Positions 25,080 to 33,943 of a stretch of DNA of 64,000 bases are shown in pieces. A model generated the notes under the pieces. It made no database searches, was not told the origin of the DNA, and was given only the letters and a program-made list of their open reading frames with translations. Positions within the stretch are counted from its first letter, which is position 1, and the number at the start of each line of letters is the position of its first letter. The stretch is from an uncultured Methanoregula sp. (lineage in GTDB: Archaea; Halobacteriota; Methanomicrobia; Methanomicrobiales; Methanospirillaceae), in assembly GCF_963677065.1 (NCBI RefSeq), contig NZ_OY781872.1:1483419-1547418 (forward strand). The letters are read 5' to 3'. The translations under genes were made by a program, and so were the position numbers.

Positions 25080-28000
25080 ATGGTTTTAATGAAGATCCGG
25101 TTACGTACCCTGTCCGAAACCTGGTGGCAGATCATCATCATAACCCTTATCCTCGGGATACTCGGTCTTACGATCTGGTGCCTGTCAGCCGGGATAACCA
25201 CCATCTTCATGCACCTGTACTATTTCCCCATTGTCCTCCTTGCATACCGGTATCGCTGGAAAGGATTTCTTGCTGCAATGCTGCTCTCTTTTGCGTATCT
25301 TATCCTCGTGATCACGTTCGAAGCCGGGCAGACCGAACTCTTCTGGGGAGCGTTTTACCGGTTCCTGGCTTTCGTGGGCATCGCAGCAGTGATCGCGTAT
25401 CTCTCCGAGAATCTGGCCGTTGTACAGGATGCGTTCATACGCAACCGGCAGTTCCAGGAGAGCGTGATCGCCAATGCCAATATCTGGATCACGGTCCTTG
25501 CACCGGATGGGACCGTTCTTGTCTGGAACGATGCTGCGATGACGATAAGCGGATACCGGAAGGAGGATGTTCTGGGAAAAAAAACCATCTGGAAACAGCT
25601 CTATCCGGACAAGGAATACCGTAAAAAAGTCACAACGGACATCCGGCTGGTTATCCAGAAGGGTGCATTTTTGGAGAATTTTGAGACACTGATCCGGTGC
25701 GCTGACGGGACAGAGAAGACCATTGTCTGGAATACAAGGAGCCTGCGGGATGATTCCGGCACCACTACCAGTTTCATCGCGATCGGGCGCGATGTCACGG
25801 CACAGAAAGCCGCTGAGTTTGAAGCCGGGGAAAGCTCACGGTTCCTGTCCACCGTCCTGGATACGCTCCCGGTACCGGTCTTCTTCAAAGATGCAGCAGG
25901 GAGATACCTTGGCTGCAACCTGCAGTTTGAACAGTATACCGGGATCCAACGAAAAGGACTCATAGGAAAAACGGCGCGTGAGATCGTTCCAGGGGATCTC
26001 GCTGACAGGTTCACCGCAGTTGACCGGCAGATATCTGACTTTTCGGCTTTGCAACACTACGACACACGGGTGCTGTATAGCGATGGTACCTCGCATGATA
26101 TCATAGTGTACAAGTCCCCGTTTTTCAACAAGGATGGCTCGACCGGCGGACAAATCGGGGCATTTCTTGATATTACGGAACGCAAGCGGGCGGAGGAAGC
26201 GCTTCGTGAGAGCGAATCATTCAACCGGGGGCTCATAGAGAATCTTCCCGATTATCTGGCCGTTTACGGACTGGACGGGAATATTGTCTATGTGAATCCG
26301 GCCTCGGCAAGGGCGCTGGGATACGAGGCAGAATCCCTTGTCGGCACATCGGTACTCTCCTATGTTGCAGAAGAATACCGCGATATGGTAAGATCGAACA
26401 TGGCAACCCGCATGAATGCGGGAGAAACACTCCCCTATGAGATCGATATGATCACAAAGAGCGGGATCCGGAGATCCGTAATGGTGAAAGCTGCGCCCAT
26501 CCATTTCCGGACCAATCCTGCGATTCTTCTTCTCCTCGTTGATATAACAGAGCGCAAACAGGCAGAGGAGGCACTGAGGGAGAGCGAGGAAAAATACCGT
26601 ACCCTGATAGAGAAAGCGAACGAAGCAGTCATCATTGCGCAGGACGGAGTCTTTGCTTTTACCAACAGGAGTATGTCGCGGATGCTGGGAGTGCCGGCTG
26701 AAGACCTGAAGGGAAAACCATTCTCCGATTATATTTATCCCGCAGACCGCAATTTTGTGGAAACCCGGTACCGGAAACGGATTGCGGGGGAGGACGTCCC
26801 CGACTCCTATGATTTCAGGATCCTCGGGGCGGGTGGCAGGACGCGGTGGGTGTCCATATCCGCAGCCCAGATCCTCTGGCAGGGAAGGCCGGCAACCCTC
26901 AACATGATGACGGATATCACCGAGCGCAAAATGGCCGAGGAAGCGTTACGGGAGAGCGAACACCGGAGTGCGAGACTGCTCGAAGCAATTCCCGACATGA
27001 TGTTCATCATATCCAAAGACGGGATATACCGGGATTTCCATGTGCCGGATAGTTCGGGCCTGGCCATGCCTGCCGACAGGATCATCGGTACAGACATCCG
27101 TAAATCAGGTTTTTTGAAAGAATCAATTGAGATCATCCTGCAGAATATGAGACTGGCATTGGAGACCAAAAATCTTCAACTCTTCGAATACACTCTCGAA
27201 GTACCCCGGGGATTGCGGCAGTACGAGGCCCGCATGGTTGCGCTGAATGATGAGGACATTCTGGCAATCGTGAGGGATATAACCGAGCGTAAAGTCGCCG
27301 AGGCTGAAGCCCGCAGGTCCAAACAGCTCTTCTCCGATATCATCAGTTTCCTGCCCGATCCCACATTCGTGATTGACCGGGAAGGGAAGGTGCTGGCATG
27401 GAACCGGGCAATAGAGAGGATCAGCGGGGTATCTGCAGCAGAGATGATCGGGAGGGGCGATCACGAGTACAGCATCTGGCAGTACGGGAAACGGCGGCCC
27501 CTTTTGATCGACCTCGTGCTCCACCCTGAACGGGATGCCGGACGGCTGTCGTATACCAATATCCGCGAGGACGGTTCGGTCATCACTGCCCAGAACGAGA
27601 TTACCCGCCCTGACGGTAAGAAAACGCTCTTTTTCCTTGTAGCTTCCCCGTTGTTCGATTCCCAGGGACAGATCGCCGGGGCCATCGAGTCCATGCGGGA
27701 TATCACCCAGATCAAGGAGACGGAAGCAGAACTTGCCCGGCTCAACGCCAACCTCGAGTCTATCGTCAGAAAACGGACCCTCGCACTCAAAGAAGAGGTC
27801 GGGCACAGAATACAGGCTGAGCAGAATGTCCAGGCTGCCCTCGATTATACCCGTTCTGTCATAGAAGCCAACCCGGATCTCATGGTGGTATGTGCAAAGG
27901 ACGGAATGGTGCTGGATGTGAACACGGCTGCTGAATCCCTTACGGGAATACCCCGCGAGGAGCTGATCGGAAGTCCATATTCCCGGTACTTTGTGGACGA

Positions 28001-28838
28001 CACGACACCGAAAACGGTTCTTGCCGATCTCCATGAGAAGGGGAGACTCGAGTATACCGTCAGACTCAGAAGAGCTGATGGCCGCATAACACCGCTTTCC
28101 GTCAACGCCACGCTGTTCCAGGGGAAAGACACAACGGATATGCGAATCATTGTCTCCGCCCACGATATCACCCGCCAGCAGCACGATGAAGAAGCGATCC
28201 GTGCGTCCCTTGACGAGAAAGTTATCCTGCTGCGGGAGATCCACCACCGTGTAAAGAACAATCTCCAGATCATCATCAGCCTCACCAACCTTCAGATGCG
28301 CCAGACCGATGACCCCGGTGTAAAACGTATCATGGCCGAGACCCAGAACCGGGTCCGGGCCATGTCCCTTGTCCATGAGAAACTCTACCGGTCCGAGAGC
28401 CTCTCCCAGATCGATTTTGCCGATTACACCCGCTTCCTTGCAACCCAGCTCTTCTCGTTTTATTCGATCGATACCAGCAGGGTGAAGCTGGATCTCACCA
28501 TGAACAAAATCATGGTCGATATCAATACTGCCGTCCCCCTTGGCCTCATCATGAACGAGCTCGTCTCCAATGCCCTCAAGCACGCATTCCCGGAGGGAAG
28601 AAGCGGGACTGTCACCATCAGCGGCTGGATAGAGGATGATCGGATCACGCTGTCTGTCAGGGATACCGGCGTAGGGATTCCTCCGGGCTTCGACTGGAGG
28701 AATACCGAATCCCTTGGCCTCCGGCTGATCACCAGCCTTGTCGACCAGGTGAACGGGACCGTGGAACTGGAGTCGGACGGTGGTACTGCATTTACGGTAA
28801 CCTTAGCAAAGAAACCTGATCAGGATGGGACGAAATGA
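25080..28838 (+). CDS. Membrane multi-PAS histidine kinase (HisKA_2)
   Basis: 1252 residues. Four closely packed hydrophobic helices at about 15-108 with hardly any loops, a membrane sensor of the MASE-like kind, then seven PAS domains each ending in a D-I-T-x-x-K/R signature (DVTAQKAAE, DITERKRAE, DITERKQAE, DITERKMAE, DITERKVAE, DITQIKETE, DITRQQHDE). A coiled coil separates PAS6 and PAS7. HisKA_2 with [11 protein letters not shown] near 1055, then HATPase with NELVSNALKHA and RDTGVGIP. PAS6 is a close relative of PAS1 of the preceding kinase. Gap to that gene is 12 bases, start ATG 25080 after AAGGTGA. It senses a membrane or redox signal and passes phosphate to the REC proteins that follow. 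Confidence 0.88.
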   Translation: MVLMKIRLRTLSETWWQIIIITLILGILGLTIWCLSAGITTIFMHLYYFPIVLLAYRYRWKGFLAAMLLSFAYLILVITFEAGQTELFWGAFYRFLAFVGIAAVIAYLSENLAVVQDAFIRNRQFQESVIANANIWITVLAPDGTVLVWNDAAMTISGYRKEDVLGKKTIWKQLYPDKEYRKKVTTDIRLVIQKGAFLENFETLIRCADGTEKTIVWNTRSLRDDSGTTTSFIAIGRDVTAQKAAEFEAGESSRFLSTVLDTLPVPVFFKDAAGRYLGCNLQFEQYTGIQRKGLIGKTAREIVPGDLADRFTAVDRQISDFSALQHYDTRVLYSDGTSHDIIVYKSPFFNKDGSTGGQIGAFLDITERKRAEEALRESESFNRGLIENLPDYLAVYGLDGNIVYVNPASARALGYEAESLVGTSVLSYVAEEYRDMVRSNMATRMNAGETLPYEIDMITKSGIRRSVMVKAAPIHFRTNPAILLLLVDITERKQAEEALRESEEKYRTLIEKANEAVIIAQDGVFAFTNRSMSRMLGVPAEDLKGKPFSDYIYPADRNFVETRYRKRIAGEDVPDSYDFRILGAGGRTRWVSISAAQILWQGRPATLNMMTDITERKMAEEALRESEHRSARLLEAIPDMMFIISKDGIYRDFHVPDSSGLAMPADRIIGTDIRKSGFLKESIEIILQNMRLALETKNLQLFEYTLEVPRGLRQYEARMVALNDEDILAIVRDITERKVAEAEARRSKQLFSDIISFLPDPTFVIDREGKVLAWNRAIERISGVSAAEMIGRGDHEYSIWQYGKRRPLLIDLVLHPERDAGRLSYTNIREDGSVITAQNEITRPDGKKTLFFLVASPLFDSQGQIAGAIESMRDITQIKETEAELARLNANLESIVRKRTLALKEEVGHRIQAEQNVQAALDYTRSVIEANPDLMVVCAKDGMVLDVNTAAESLTGIPREELIGSPYSRYFVDDTTPKTVLADLHEKGRLEYTVRLRRADGRITPLSVNATLFQGKDTTDMRIIVSAHDITRQQHDEEAIRASLDEKVILLREIHHRVKNNLQIIISLTNLQMRQTDDPGVKRIMAETQNRVRAMSLVHEKLYRSESLSQIDFADYTRFLATQLFSFYSIDTSRVKLDLTMNKIMVDINTAVPLGLIMNELVSNALKHAFPEGRSGTVTISGWIEDDRITLSVRDTGVGIPPGFDWRNTESLGLRLITSLVDQVNGTVELESDGGTAFTVTLAKKPDQDGTK

Positions 28839-28902
28839 GACCCGGCAGCCATAATTCAGGCAATAACAGGAACTGTTATCTGGAATATCAAAGTAAGATA
28901 AC

Positions 28903-28909
28903 GTAGGAG
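28903..28909 (+). promoter_or_regulatory. Strong ribosome-binding site of the REC-GAF gene
   Basis: GGAGGTG eight bases before the ATG at 28918, close to the full anti-16S match. With the 79-base gap to the kinase, this marks the start of a well translated gene. Confidence 0.6.
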
Positions 28910-28917
28910 GTGCAATC

Positions 28918-29859
28918 ATGGAAAGACCGGCATCGTTGTTTATTGTGGAAGATGAAGCCATTGTTGCAAATGATATAAAAGAAACCCTCAAGAGCCTTGG
29001 ATATGCAGTCCTGGGAATTGCAAAGTCCGGGGAACTTGCACTTGAAGAGGTGCCCAAAGCAATGCCGGACCTTATCCTCATGGACATCCATCTCGCCGGG
29101 GAGTTGGATGGGATCGAGACTGCCGGGAAGATCAATATTCTCTACAACATCCCGGTCATCTATCTTACCGCTTATGCGGACAAGGCACTCCTCGACCGGG
29201 CAAAAATAACAGAACCGTACGGGTATGTCATCAAACCCTATGACGAACGCGAGCTCCATTCGGTTATCGAGATGGCCCTTTACAAACACCGGATCGAGTC
29301 AGAGATAAAAAAGCGGGACGCCATTCTTTTTGCCGTAAGTTCTGCTGTTGAATGGCTGCTCCGGGTCTCGCGGGATAACCATCCGGGATCCTGCGAACTC
29401 CGTGATCTCAATGCCACCGATATCGAGAATATCCTTGAACCCCTCGGACTTGCACTGGATGCCGGTTCAATCGGGATTTTCAGGACAAAGACCGACCCGG
29501 CCGGTAAAAGAACAATCAGCATGATCCATGAATGGGGATGTCCCGGATACCATGCCTGCCGTTACAAACCGGAACTCCGGGACTTCACGTTCGCCGCATA
29601 CGGTCTCCAGCGATGGGAAGGCATCCTGATGAGAGGTGAGGTCATCTCTGCAACCCTCCCGACACTCCCGGAAGATGAGAAAACGCTGTTTGGTCTCCTT
29701 GGAATACAGTCAGGCGTCATCCTCCCCATATTTATCCGGGATGACCTCTGGGGCTTTATCGGGTTCTTCGATCTTGAAGAAAAGACACGGTCTCCGGATG
29801 AGATCGAGGCTCTGCGCATAACCGCAAACCTGCTGGGCGCAGCAATGGGATACCGGTAA
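28918..29859 (+). CDS. REC-GAF response regulator
   Basis: 313 residues. REC domain at 1-125 with IVEDEAIVANDIKETL, phospho-Asp in LILMDIHLAG, LTAYAD and KPYDER. Then a GAF-type domain (about 140-312; IENILEPLGLALDAGSIGIF...LPIFIRDDLWGFIGFFD) with two cysteines in WGCPGYHACRY that might hold a ligand or metal. There is no DNA-binding or kinase part, so output is by ligand-controlled contact. Its REC is a near duplicate of the REC of the next gene, 5 bases downstream, pointing to a tandem duplication with different second halves. Confidence 0.87.
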   Translation: MERPASLFIVEDEAIVANDIKETLKSLGYAVLGIAKSGELALEEVPKAMPDLILMDIHLAGELDGIETAGKINILYNIPVIYLTAYADKALLDRAKITEPYGYVIKPYDERELHSVIEMALYKHRIESEIKKRDAILFAVSSAVEWLLRVSRDNHPGSCELRDLNATDIENILEPLGLALDAGSIGIFRTKTDPAGKRTISMIHEWGCPGYHACRYKPELRDFTFAAYGLQRWEGILMRGEVISATLPTLPEDEKTLFGLLGIQSGVILPIFIRDDLWGFIGFFDLEEKTRSPDEIEALRITANLLGAAMGYR

Positions 29860-29864
29860 ACAGC

Positions 29865-30971
29865 ATGACGGAAGCACCACCGAGGATTTTCATTGTCGAA
29901 GATGAGGCAATCGTGGCCAGCGATATAAAAGAGACCCTCATCAGTCTCGGGTACAGGGTGGAAGGCATTGCAAAGACCGGTGAATCCGCAGTTGAGAAAG
30001 TATCAGAGCTCCTCCCGGATCTCGTGCTCATGGACATCCATCTCGCCGGAAAGATGGATGGCATAGAAGCTTCAGGAAGGATTCATGAAGAGCAGAATAT
30101 TCCTGTCATCTTCCTGACGGCCTATGCCGACAGGGCACTTCTCGACCGGGCAAAAAAGACGGAGCCTTACGGGTATATTATCAAACCCTACGACGAACGG
30201 GGGATCCAGTCAGCCATTGAGATGGCCCTCTACAAGCACCGTATGGAGCAGCGGCTCAGGGAGAGCGAGGAGACCACCCGGGCCATGGTGAACGCCACCC
30301 GGGATTACCTGTACCTTATCGGCACCGACGGCAGATTCCTGATGGCAAACGAGGCACTGAGCGAGGTTGCAGGAACGACACCGGACGAGTTACAGAAGAC
30401 CAGCGCATATGATCTGGTTGGAAAGAACATCCTCACCCCGAAAATGGCCTGCTGGCAGCTGAACCCGATGGGTGAGAAGCGGCTCGTTTTCGAGGAGCAG
30501 CTCAACCGGAGCTGGTACGATGTTACCATCTACCCGGTGTACGACAAAAAAGGCGGGGTGGAGAAATATGCCGTCAGCGTCCGGAATATCACCGCGAGGA
30601 AACAGGCAGAGGACCAGGTGAGGAGCAATGCCGAATACTTCCGGGCCATCATCGAGGAGGCGTCCGAGATCGTTGTCCTGCTCGACCAAAACGGCTCGTT
30701 CTCGCAGCAGAGCCCGTCCTTCAATGCCGCACTCGGGTACCGGGTAGATGACGAACCAAAAAAGAGTTTCTTCGATTATCTTGTCATGAGCGACTGGCAG
30801 GAAGCAAAACAGGTCTTTTCTGAAGTTCTGATCCATCCCGGCATGGCAAAGCCGGTGAGACTGAAATTTGAGACAAGCGACCGGAGCATCTGTACGATCC
30901 GGGGGATTCTGAGCAATCTGTCGGATAACCCTTTTGTGGGAAAAGTCGTACTCAACGGGTGGGTTGAATAA
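29865..30971 (+). CDS. REC-PAS-PAS protein without kinase domain
   Basis: 368 residues. REC at 1-125 (IVEDEAIVASDIKETL, LVLMDIHLAG, LTAYADRALLDRAK, IKPYDER), coil, PAS1 about 140-250 ending NITARKQAED, PAS2 about 255-368, which stops without any DHp or ATPase domain. It may be a signal adaptor, or the remains of a longer hybrid kinase cut after PAS2. No sequence after the stop continues a kinase: the next 100 bases lead straight to the convergent proS gene. Last gene of the signalling array. Confidence 0.85.
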   Translation: MTEAPPRIFIVEDEAIVASDIKETLISLGYRVEGIAKTGESAVEKVSELLPDLVLMDIHLAGKMDGIEASGRIHEEQNIPVIFLTAYADRALLDRAKKTEPYGYIIKPYDERGIQSAIEMALYKHRMEQRLRESEETTRAMVNATRDYLYLIGTDGRFLMANEALSEVAGTTPDELQKTSAYDLVGKNILTPKMACWQLNPMGEKRLVFEEQLNRSWYDVTIYPVYDKKGGVEKYAVSVRNITARKQAEDQVRSNAEYFRAIIEEASEIVVLLDQNGSFSQQSPSFNAALGYRVDDEPKKSFFDYLVMSDWQEAKQVFSEVLIHPGMAKPVRLKFETSDRSICTIRGILSNLSDNPFVGKVVLNGWVE

Positions 30972-31045
30972 GGAGTACTCCGGAAAAGGGCCGATCCGGC
31001 TGCCGGGAAGTAACAAAAAGTTCCACCGGGCACAGAGCCGGTCCG

Positions 31046-31068
31046 TTTTTTAATTCAAAACCAAAAAA
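31046..31068. terminator. Bidirectional oligo-T terminator
   Basis: T6 at 31046-31051 on the plus strand and A6 at 31063-31068 (T6 on the minus strand) in the spacer between the two convergent genes, one tract for each direction. Confidence 0.4.
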
Positions 31069-31072
31069 GAGA

Positions 31073-32509
31073 TCAGTAGGTCCTTCCCACGAGAGTTGCT
31101 TTCCCGGGTTTTCCACAGACAATGCACTTCCCGTCGGTAGTGGGGATATAGGGTGACCGCACTTCGGTCCCGAGGATGCTGGAGTTGGCCTTCTCCTCGA
31201 TAACTTCGCCGCAGCCTTTCTCCCGGCACCAGTGGACGACTGCGACTTTTCCCTCGTTGAGTGCGGTATTGAGGGCATCCATCGTGTCCACGGAGCAGAG
31301 ATGGGACTTCGTGTGCTCTTCTGCCCTGGTGCGGATCGCTTCCGTGACCTCTCCGAGCACCCGGGTTACCCCGTCGGTGATGGTTGCAAGATCGAGCGAT
31401 ACTTTCTCTCCGGTTCTCTTGACCGCCATGACTTTTCCAGAATCGAGATCCCTTGGTCCGAGTTCGAGCCGGACGGGAACGCCGCGAAGCTCCCACCAGT
31501 AATACTTGGCCCCGGGGCGCATATCGCGGGTATCCATCTTCACCCGGAACCCGGCTGCCCTGAGATCCGATTCCAGTTTCTGTGCGGCTGCGAGAACATC
31601 CTCATGCCGTTTCCCGATCGTGATCGGGACGATGATTGCCTGGACCGGGGCGGCTGCCGGCGGGAGAATGAGGCCCTTGTCATCGCCGTGCAGGCTGATG
31701 AGCGCAGCAATGGATCGCTCCGAGATGCCGTAGCAGGTCTGGTTTGCGAGCTGCTGGACGCCTTCCTTGTCCTCGTAATTGATCGCAAACGTCTTGGAGA
31801 AGTGCGTGCCGAGGTGGTGGACCGTGCCTATCTGGAGGGTCTTGCCATTGGGCATGATCGCGTCCACCGCGATCGTGTAATCCGCACCGGGGAACTTGTC
31901 CCAGTCGGGCCTTTTGGAGATGATGATCGGGATGCAGAATCCGTCGTAGAACTCCCGGGTGAGCCCGAGCTCGTACTCCACCTGGGCTTCCGCCTCGTCC
32001 CAGGTTGCATGGACTGTATGGGACTCCATGAACGAGGTGATCTCGCGGAGCCGGATCAGGGGCCGGGTCTGCTTGGTCTCGTACCGGAAGGTGTTGACGA
32101 TCTGGTAGTACTTCATCGGCAGGTCGGCATGCGAGCGGAGCCAGAGGGCGTACATCGGGTAGATGGCGGTCTCGCTCGTGGGCCGCAGCGCAAGCTTGAC
32201 ATCGAGGGGGGTTGTACCGCCGTGGGTAACCCAGTAGACCTCGTCCTCGAACCCCTTGATGTGCTCGGCCTCCTTCATGAACTCCTGCTCGGGGATGAGG
32301 AGCGGGAAGAGCGTCTCCTCGTGGTCGCGATCCAGGAGGTCGCGGAGCCGGTTGTATACGAACTTGCGGATCGCAAACCCGTAGGGATACCAGACGTAGA
32401 GACCCTTGACCGGGTAGCGGACATCCATGATCTCTGCCCGCCAGAGAATATCATTAAACCATCCGGAAAAATCCTGCTTGGGCGGCAGGGTGCCTGCGTC
32501 ATCATCCAT
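31073..32509 (-). CDS. proS: Prolyl-tRNA synthetase, archaeal/eukaryal type
   Basis: 478 residues, the usual length of the archaeal-type enzyme. Class II motifs: motif 1 around [16 protein letters not shown], motif 2 in [19 protein letters not shown], motif 3 in GTSERS-like [24 protein letters not shown] is the proline-specific TSE loop. The anticodon domain follows and the C terminus has a zinc-binding part (WCREKGCGE ... CIVCGK) found in the archaeal/eukaryal form. It charges tRNA-Pro in the cytosol. The next gene upstream (SpoIIM-like) is 15 bases away, so they share a transcript. Confidence 0.96.
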   Translation of the reverse strand: MDDDAGTLPPKQDFSGWFNDILWRAEIMDVRYPVKGLYVWYPYGFAIRKFVYNRLRDLLDRDHEETLFPLLIPEQEFMKEAEHIKGFEDEVYWVTHGGTTPLDVKLALRPTSETAIYPMYALWLRSHADLPMKYYQIVNTFRYETKQTRPLIRLREITSFMESHTVHATWDEAEAQVEYELGLTREFYDGFCIPIIISKRPDWDKFPGADYTIAVDAIMPNGKTLQIGTVHHLGTHFSKTFAINYEDKEGVQQLANQTCYGISERSIAALISLHGDDKGLILPPAAAPVQAIIVPITIGKRHEDVLAAAQKLESDLRAAGFRVKMDTRDMRPGAKYYWWELRGVPVRLELGPRDLDSGKVMAVKRTGEKVSLDLATITDGVTRVLGEVTEAIRTRAEEHTKSHLCSVDTMDALNTALNEGKVAVVHWCREKGCGEVIEEKANSSILGTEVRSPYIPTTDGKCIVCGKPGKATLVGRTY

Positions 32510-32524
32510 GTGAAAAAATCCTCT

Positions 32525-33091
32525 TTAAGCTACTAGATGTATGACGACAGGCGTAATAAAAGCCTCGACGCACGCGGCAACAAAAACGAGCGGGAGCACG
32601 TACAGGAGGAAGAGCCGGGCATACCTGCGGGCATTCCCTTCCGTATCCGGCCCGCCATACCATTCCGCGATGAGCGCCTGGGCAAGGAGGAGACCGAGGG
32701 CCCCGGAGAGGATGAAGGCCGGAATCTCGAAGATCCCGTGGGGGACGAGGGCAGCTGCAACAAAGAGCGGGCTGTGATCCGTGTGGATGATCTCCATGAT
32801 TGCGCCTATCACGATCCCGTTGAGGCTCATGACAAAGATGGTGAGGATGCCAAAGGATGCCCCGCCAAGGAAGAGGAAGATGCAGGCCTCAAGATTGTTG
32901 AAGAAGAGCTTGGCACAGAGATCGGGTGCATTATCCACCGACATCTGGCCGGCTACCTCCTTCTGGAAGAGTTTCATGAGATCCTGGCCTATGGCCGGGT
33001 TCTGGGAAGATCCCACCCAGCCGACCGTGAGCGTTGTACAGAAAAGAAGGAGGATTATGATGATGGCATTGGTCAGGGGCGCATCAGACAT
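32525..33091 (-). CDS. Stage II sporulation protein M (SpoIIM)-like membrane protein
   Basis: 188 residues with about five membrane helices. Starts MSDAPLTNAIIIILLLFC, then LFFNNLEACIFLFLGGASFG and LVPHGIFEIPAFILSGALG, the two signature stretches of the SpoIIM/DUF95 family. Function in archaea is unknown; in spore formers it helps septal membrane remodelling. Start ATG at 33091 overlaps the DUF63 stop by 8 bases, indicating translational coupling; an earlier start in the same frame would overlap more and adds no membrane helix. Confidence 0.85.
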   Translation of the reverse strand: MSDAPLTNAIIIILLLFCTTLTVGWVGSSQNPAIGQDLMKLFQKEVAGQMSVDNAPDLCAKLFFNNLEACIFLFLGGASFGILTIFVMSLNGIVIGAIMEIIHTDHSPLFVAAALVPHGIFEIPAFILSGALGLLLAQALIAEWYGGPDTEGNARRYARLFLLYVLPLVFVAACVEAFITPVVIHLVA

Positions 33092-33932
33092 ACAGGACCA
33101 TCCGAACCAGGTCCCGGACCCCCGGGGCCATGCCGACAATGATCATCGCGAGCAGTACGAGATGCCAGAATGCAGGATTTGCTTCCTTCCGGTAGATCTG
33201 CATGATGTAGATCGCCGGGAAGAGAACAACAAGTTTCAAGGGGAACATCACAAACGCCGTATGCGCCCAGTCGATGAGCGCCGATCCCACGACATGCTGT
33301 TCAATGTAATGGACGGACGGGTGCAGGTCGATGCCATAGCTGGTGGCACTGGCATCCAGCAGCTGCCCGAAAAGGAGCGTGATATAGAGCGGATCGCTGA
33401 CGTACTCCCAGCGCAGCACGTACCGCATGAACAAAAAGACTGCGGCGGTTGCAGCGGTTGCCATCAGCGGGATGACCGCAAGGACGAACAGGTCGATCCG
33501 GGTATGGGTCATTCCCCAGGCAACCAGGACGAGCGAGACACAGAAGACCGAGAAGATACCGATCCCGGCATAGAGTTTGAGATATGTATCGCAGAATCCC
33601 TGTTTTTCCAAAAACCGGGAGAGAAGAAGCATCCCGAAGGTGTAGAAGAAGATGACAAAGTAGATGAACGGGGTGACTATCGCGAACTGGAGATCCGACT
33701 GGATCATGTGGGTGTCCTGGACTACCCGCAGAACCCCCCCAAGGATGATGTACGGGATGGTTGCAAGCACGAACGGCCCGTCGAGAGGAAACTCCGATTT
33801 CTTGAACCAGCGGTAGATGAGGTAGACCGCTGCTATCAGAATGAGTGCGTAGGTGATCGTCTCTACCGCGTTATAGGGTTGCTCGTATCGTATGGGATCG
33901 ATGTAGTATTTGTAGATGAAATCACTAATCAT
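33084..33932 (-). CDS. DUF63 family membrane protein
   Basis: 282 residues, 7-8 membrane helices. It starts MISDFIYKYYIDPIRYEQPYNA and has the family stretches PLDGPFVLATIPYIILGGVLRV, YGIDLHPSVHYIEQH and GMAPGVRDLVRMV. DUF63 proteins are archaeal and of unknown function. The gene leads a leftward operon: DUF63, SpoIIM-like, proS. Its start lies only 11 bases from the start of the divergent egsA gene. On the minus strand, TAATTTTATT sits about 25-35 bases before the ATG inside the egsA coding region, the position of a TATA box for a leaderless mRNA. Confidence 0.87.
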   Translation of the reverse strand: MISDFIYKYYIDPIRYEQPYNAVETITYALILIAAVYLIYRWFKKSEFPLDGPFVLATIPYIILGGVLRVVQDTHMIQSDLQFAIVTPFIYFVIFFYTFGMLLLSRFLEKQGFCDTYLKLYAGIGIFSVFCVSLVLVAWGMTHTRIDLFVLAVIPLMATAATAAVFLFMRYVLRWEYVSDPLYITLLFGQLLDASATSYGIDLHPSVHYIEQHVVGSALIDWAHTAFVMFPLKLVVLFPAIYIMQIYRKEANPAFWHLVLLAMIIVGMAPGVRDLVRMVLYV

Positions 33933-33943
33933 CCATGATAAGA

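Noticed and set aside
27123..28583. A 486-codon open frame opposite the third histidine kinase
   Set aside because: Antisense shadow of the HisKA_2 kinase; no domain pattern.
31232..32536. A 434-codon open frame opposite proS
   Set aside because: Antisense shadow of a secure housekeeping gene, with a biased Asp/Gly/Val/Arg composition.
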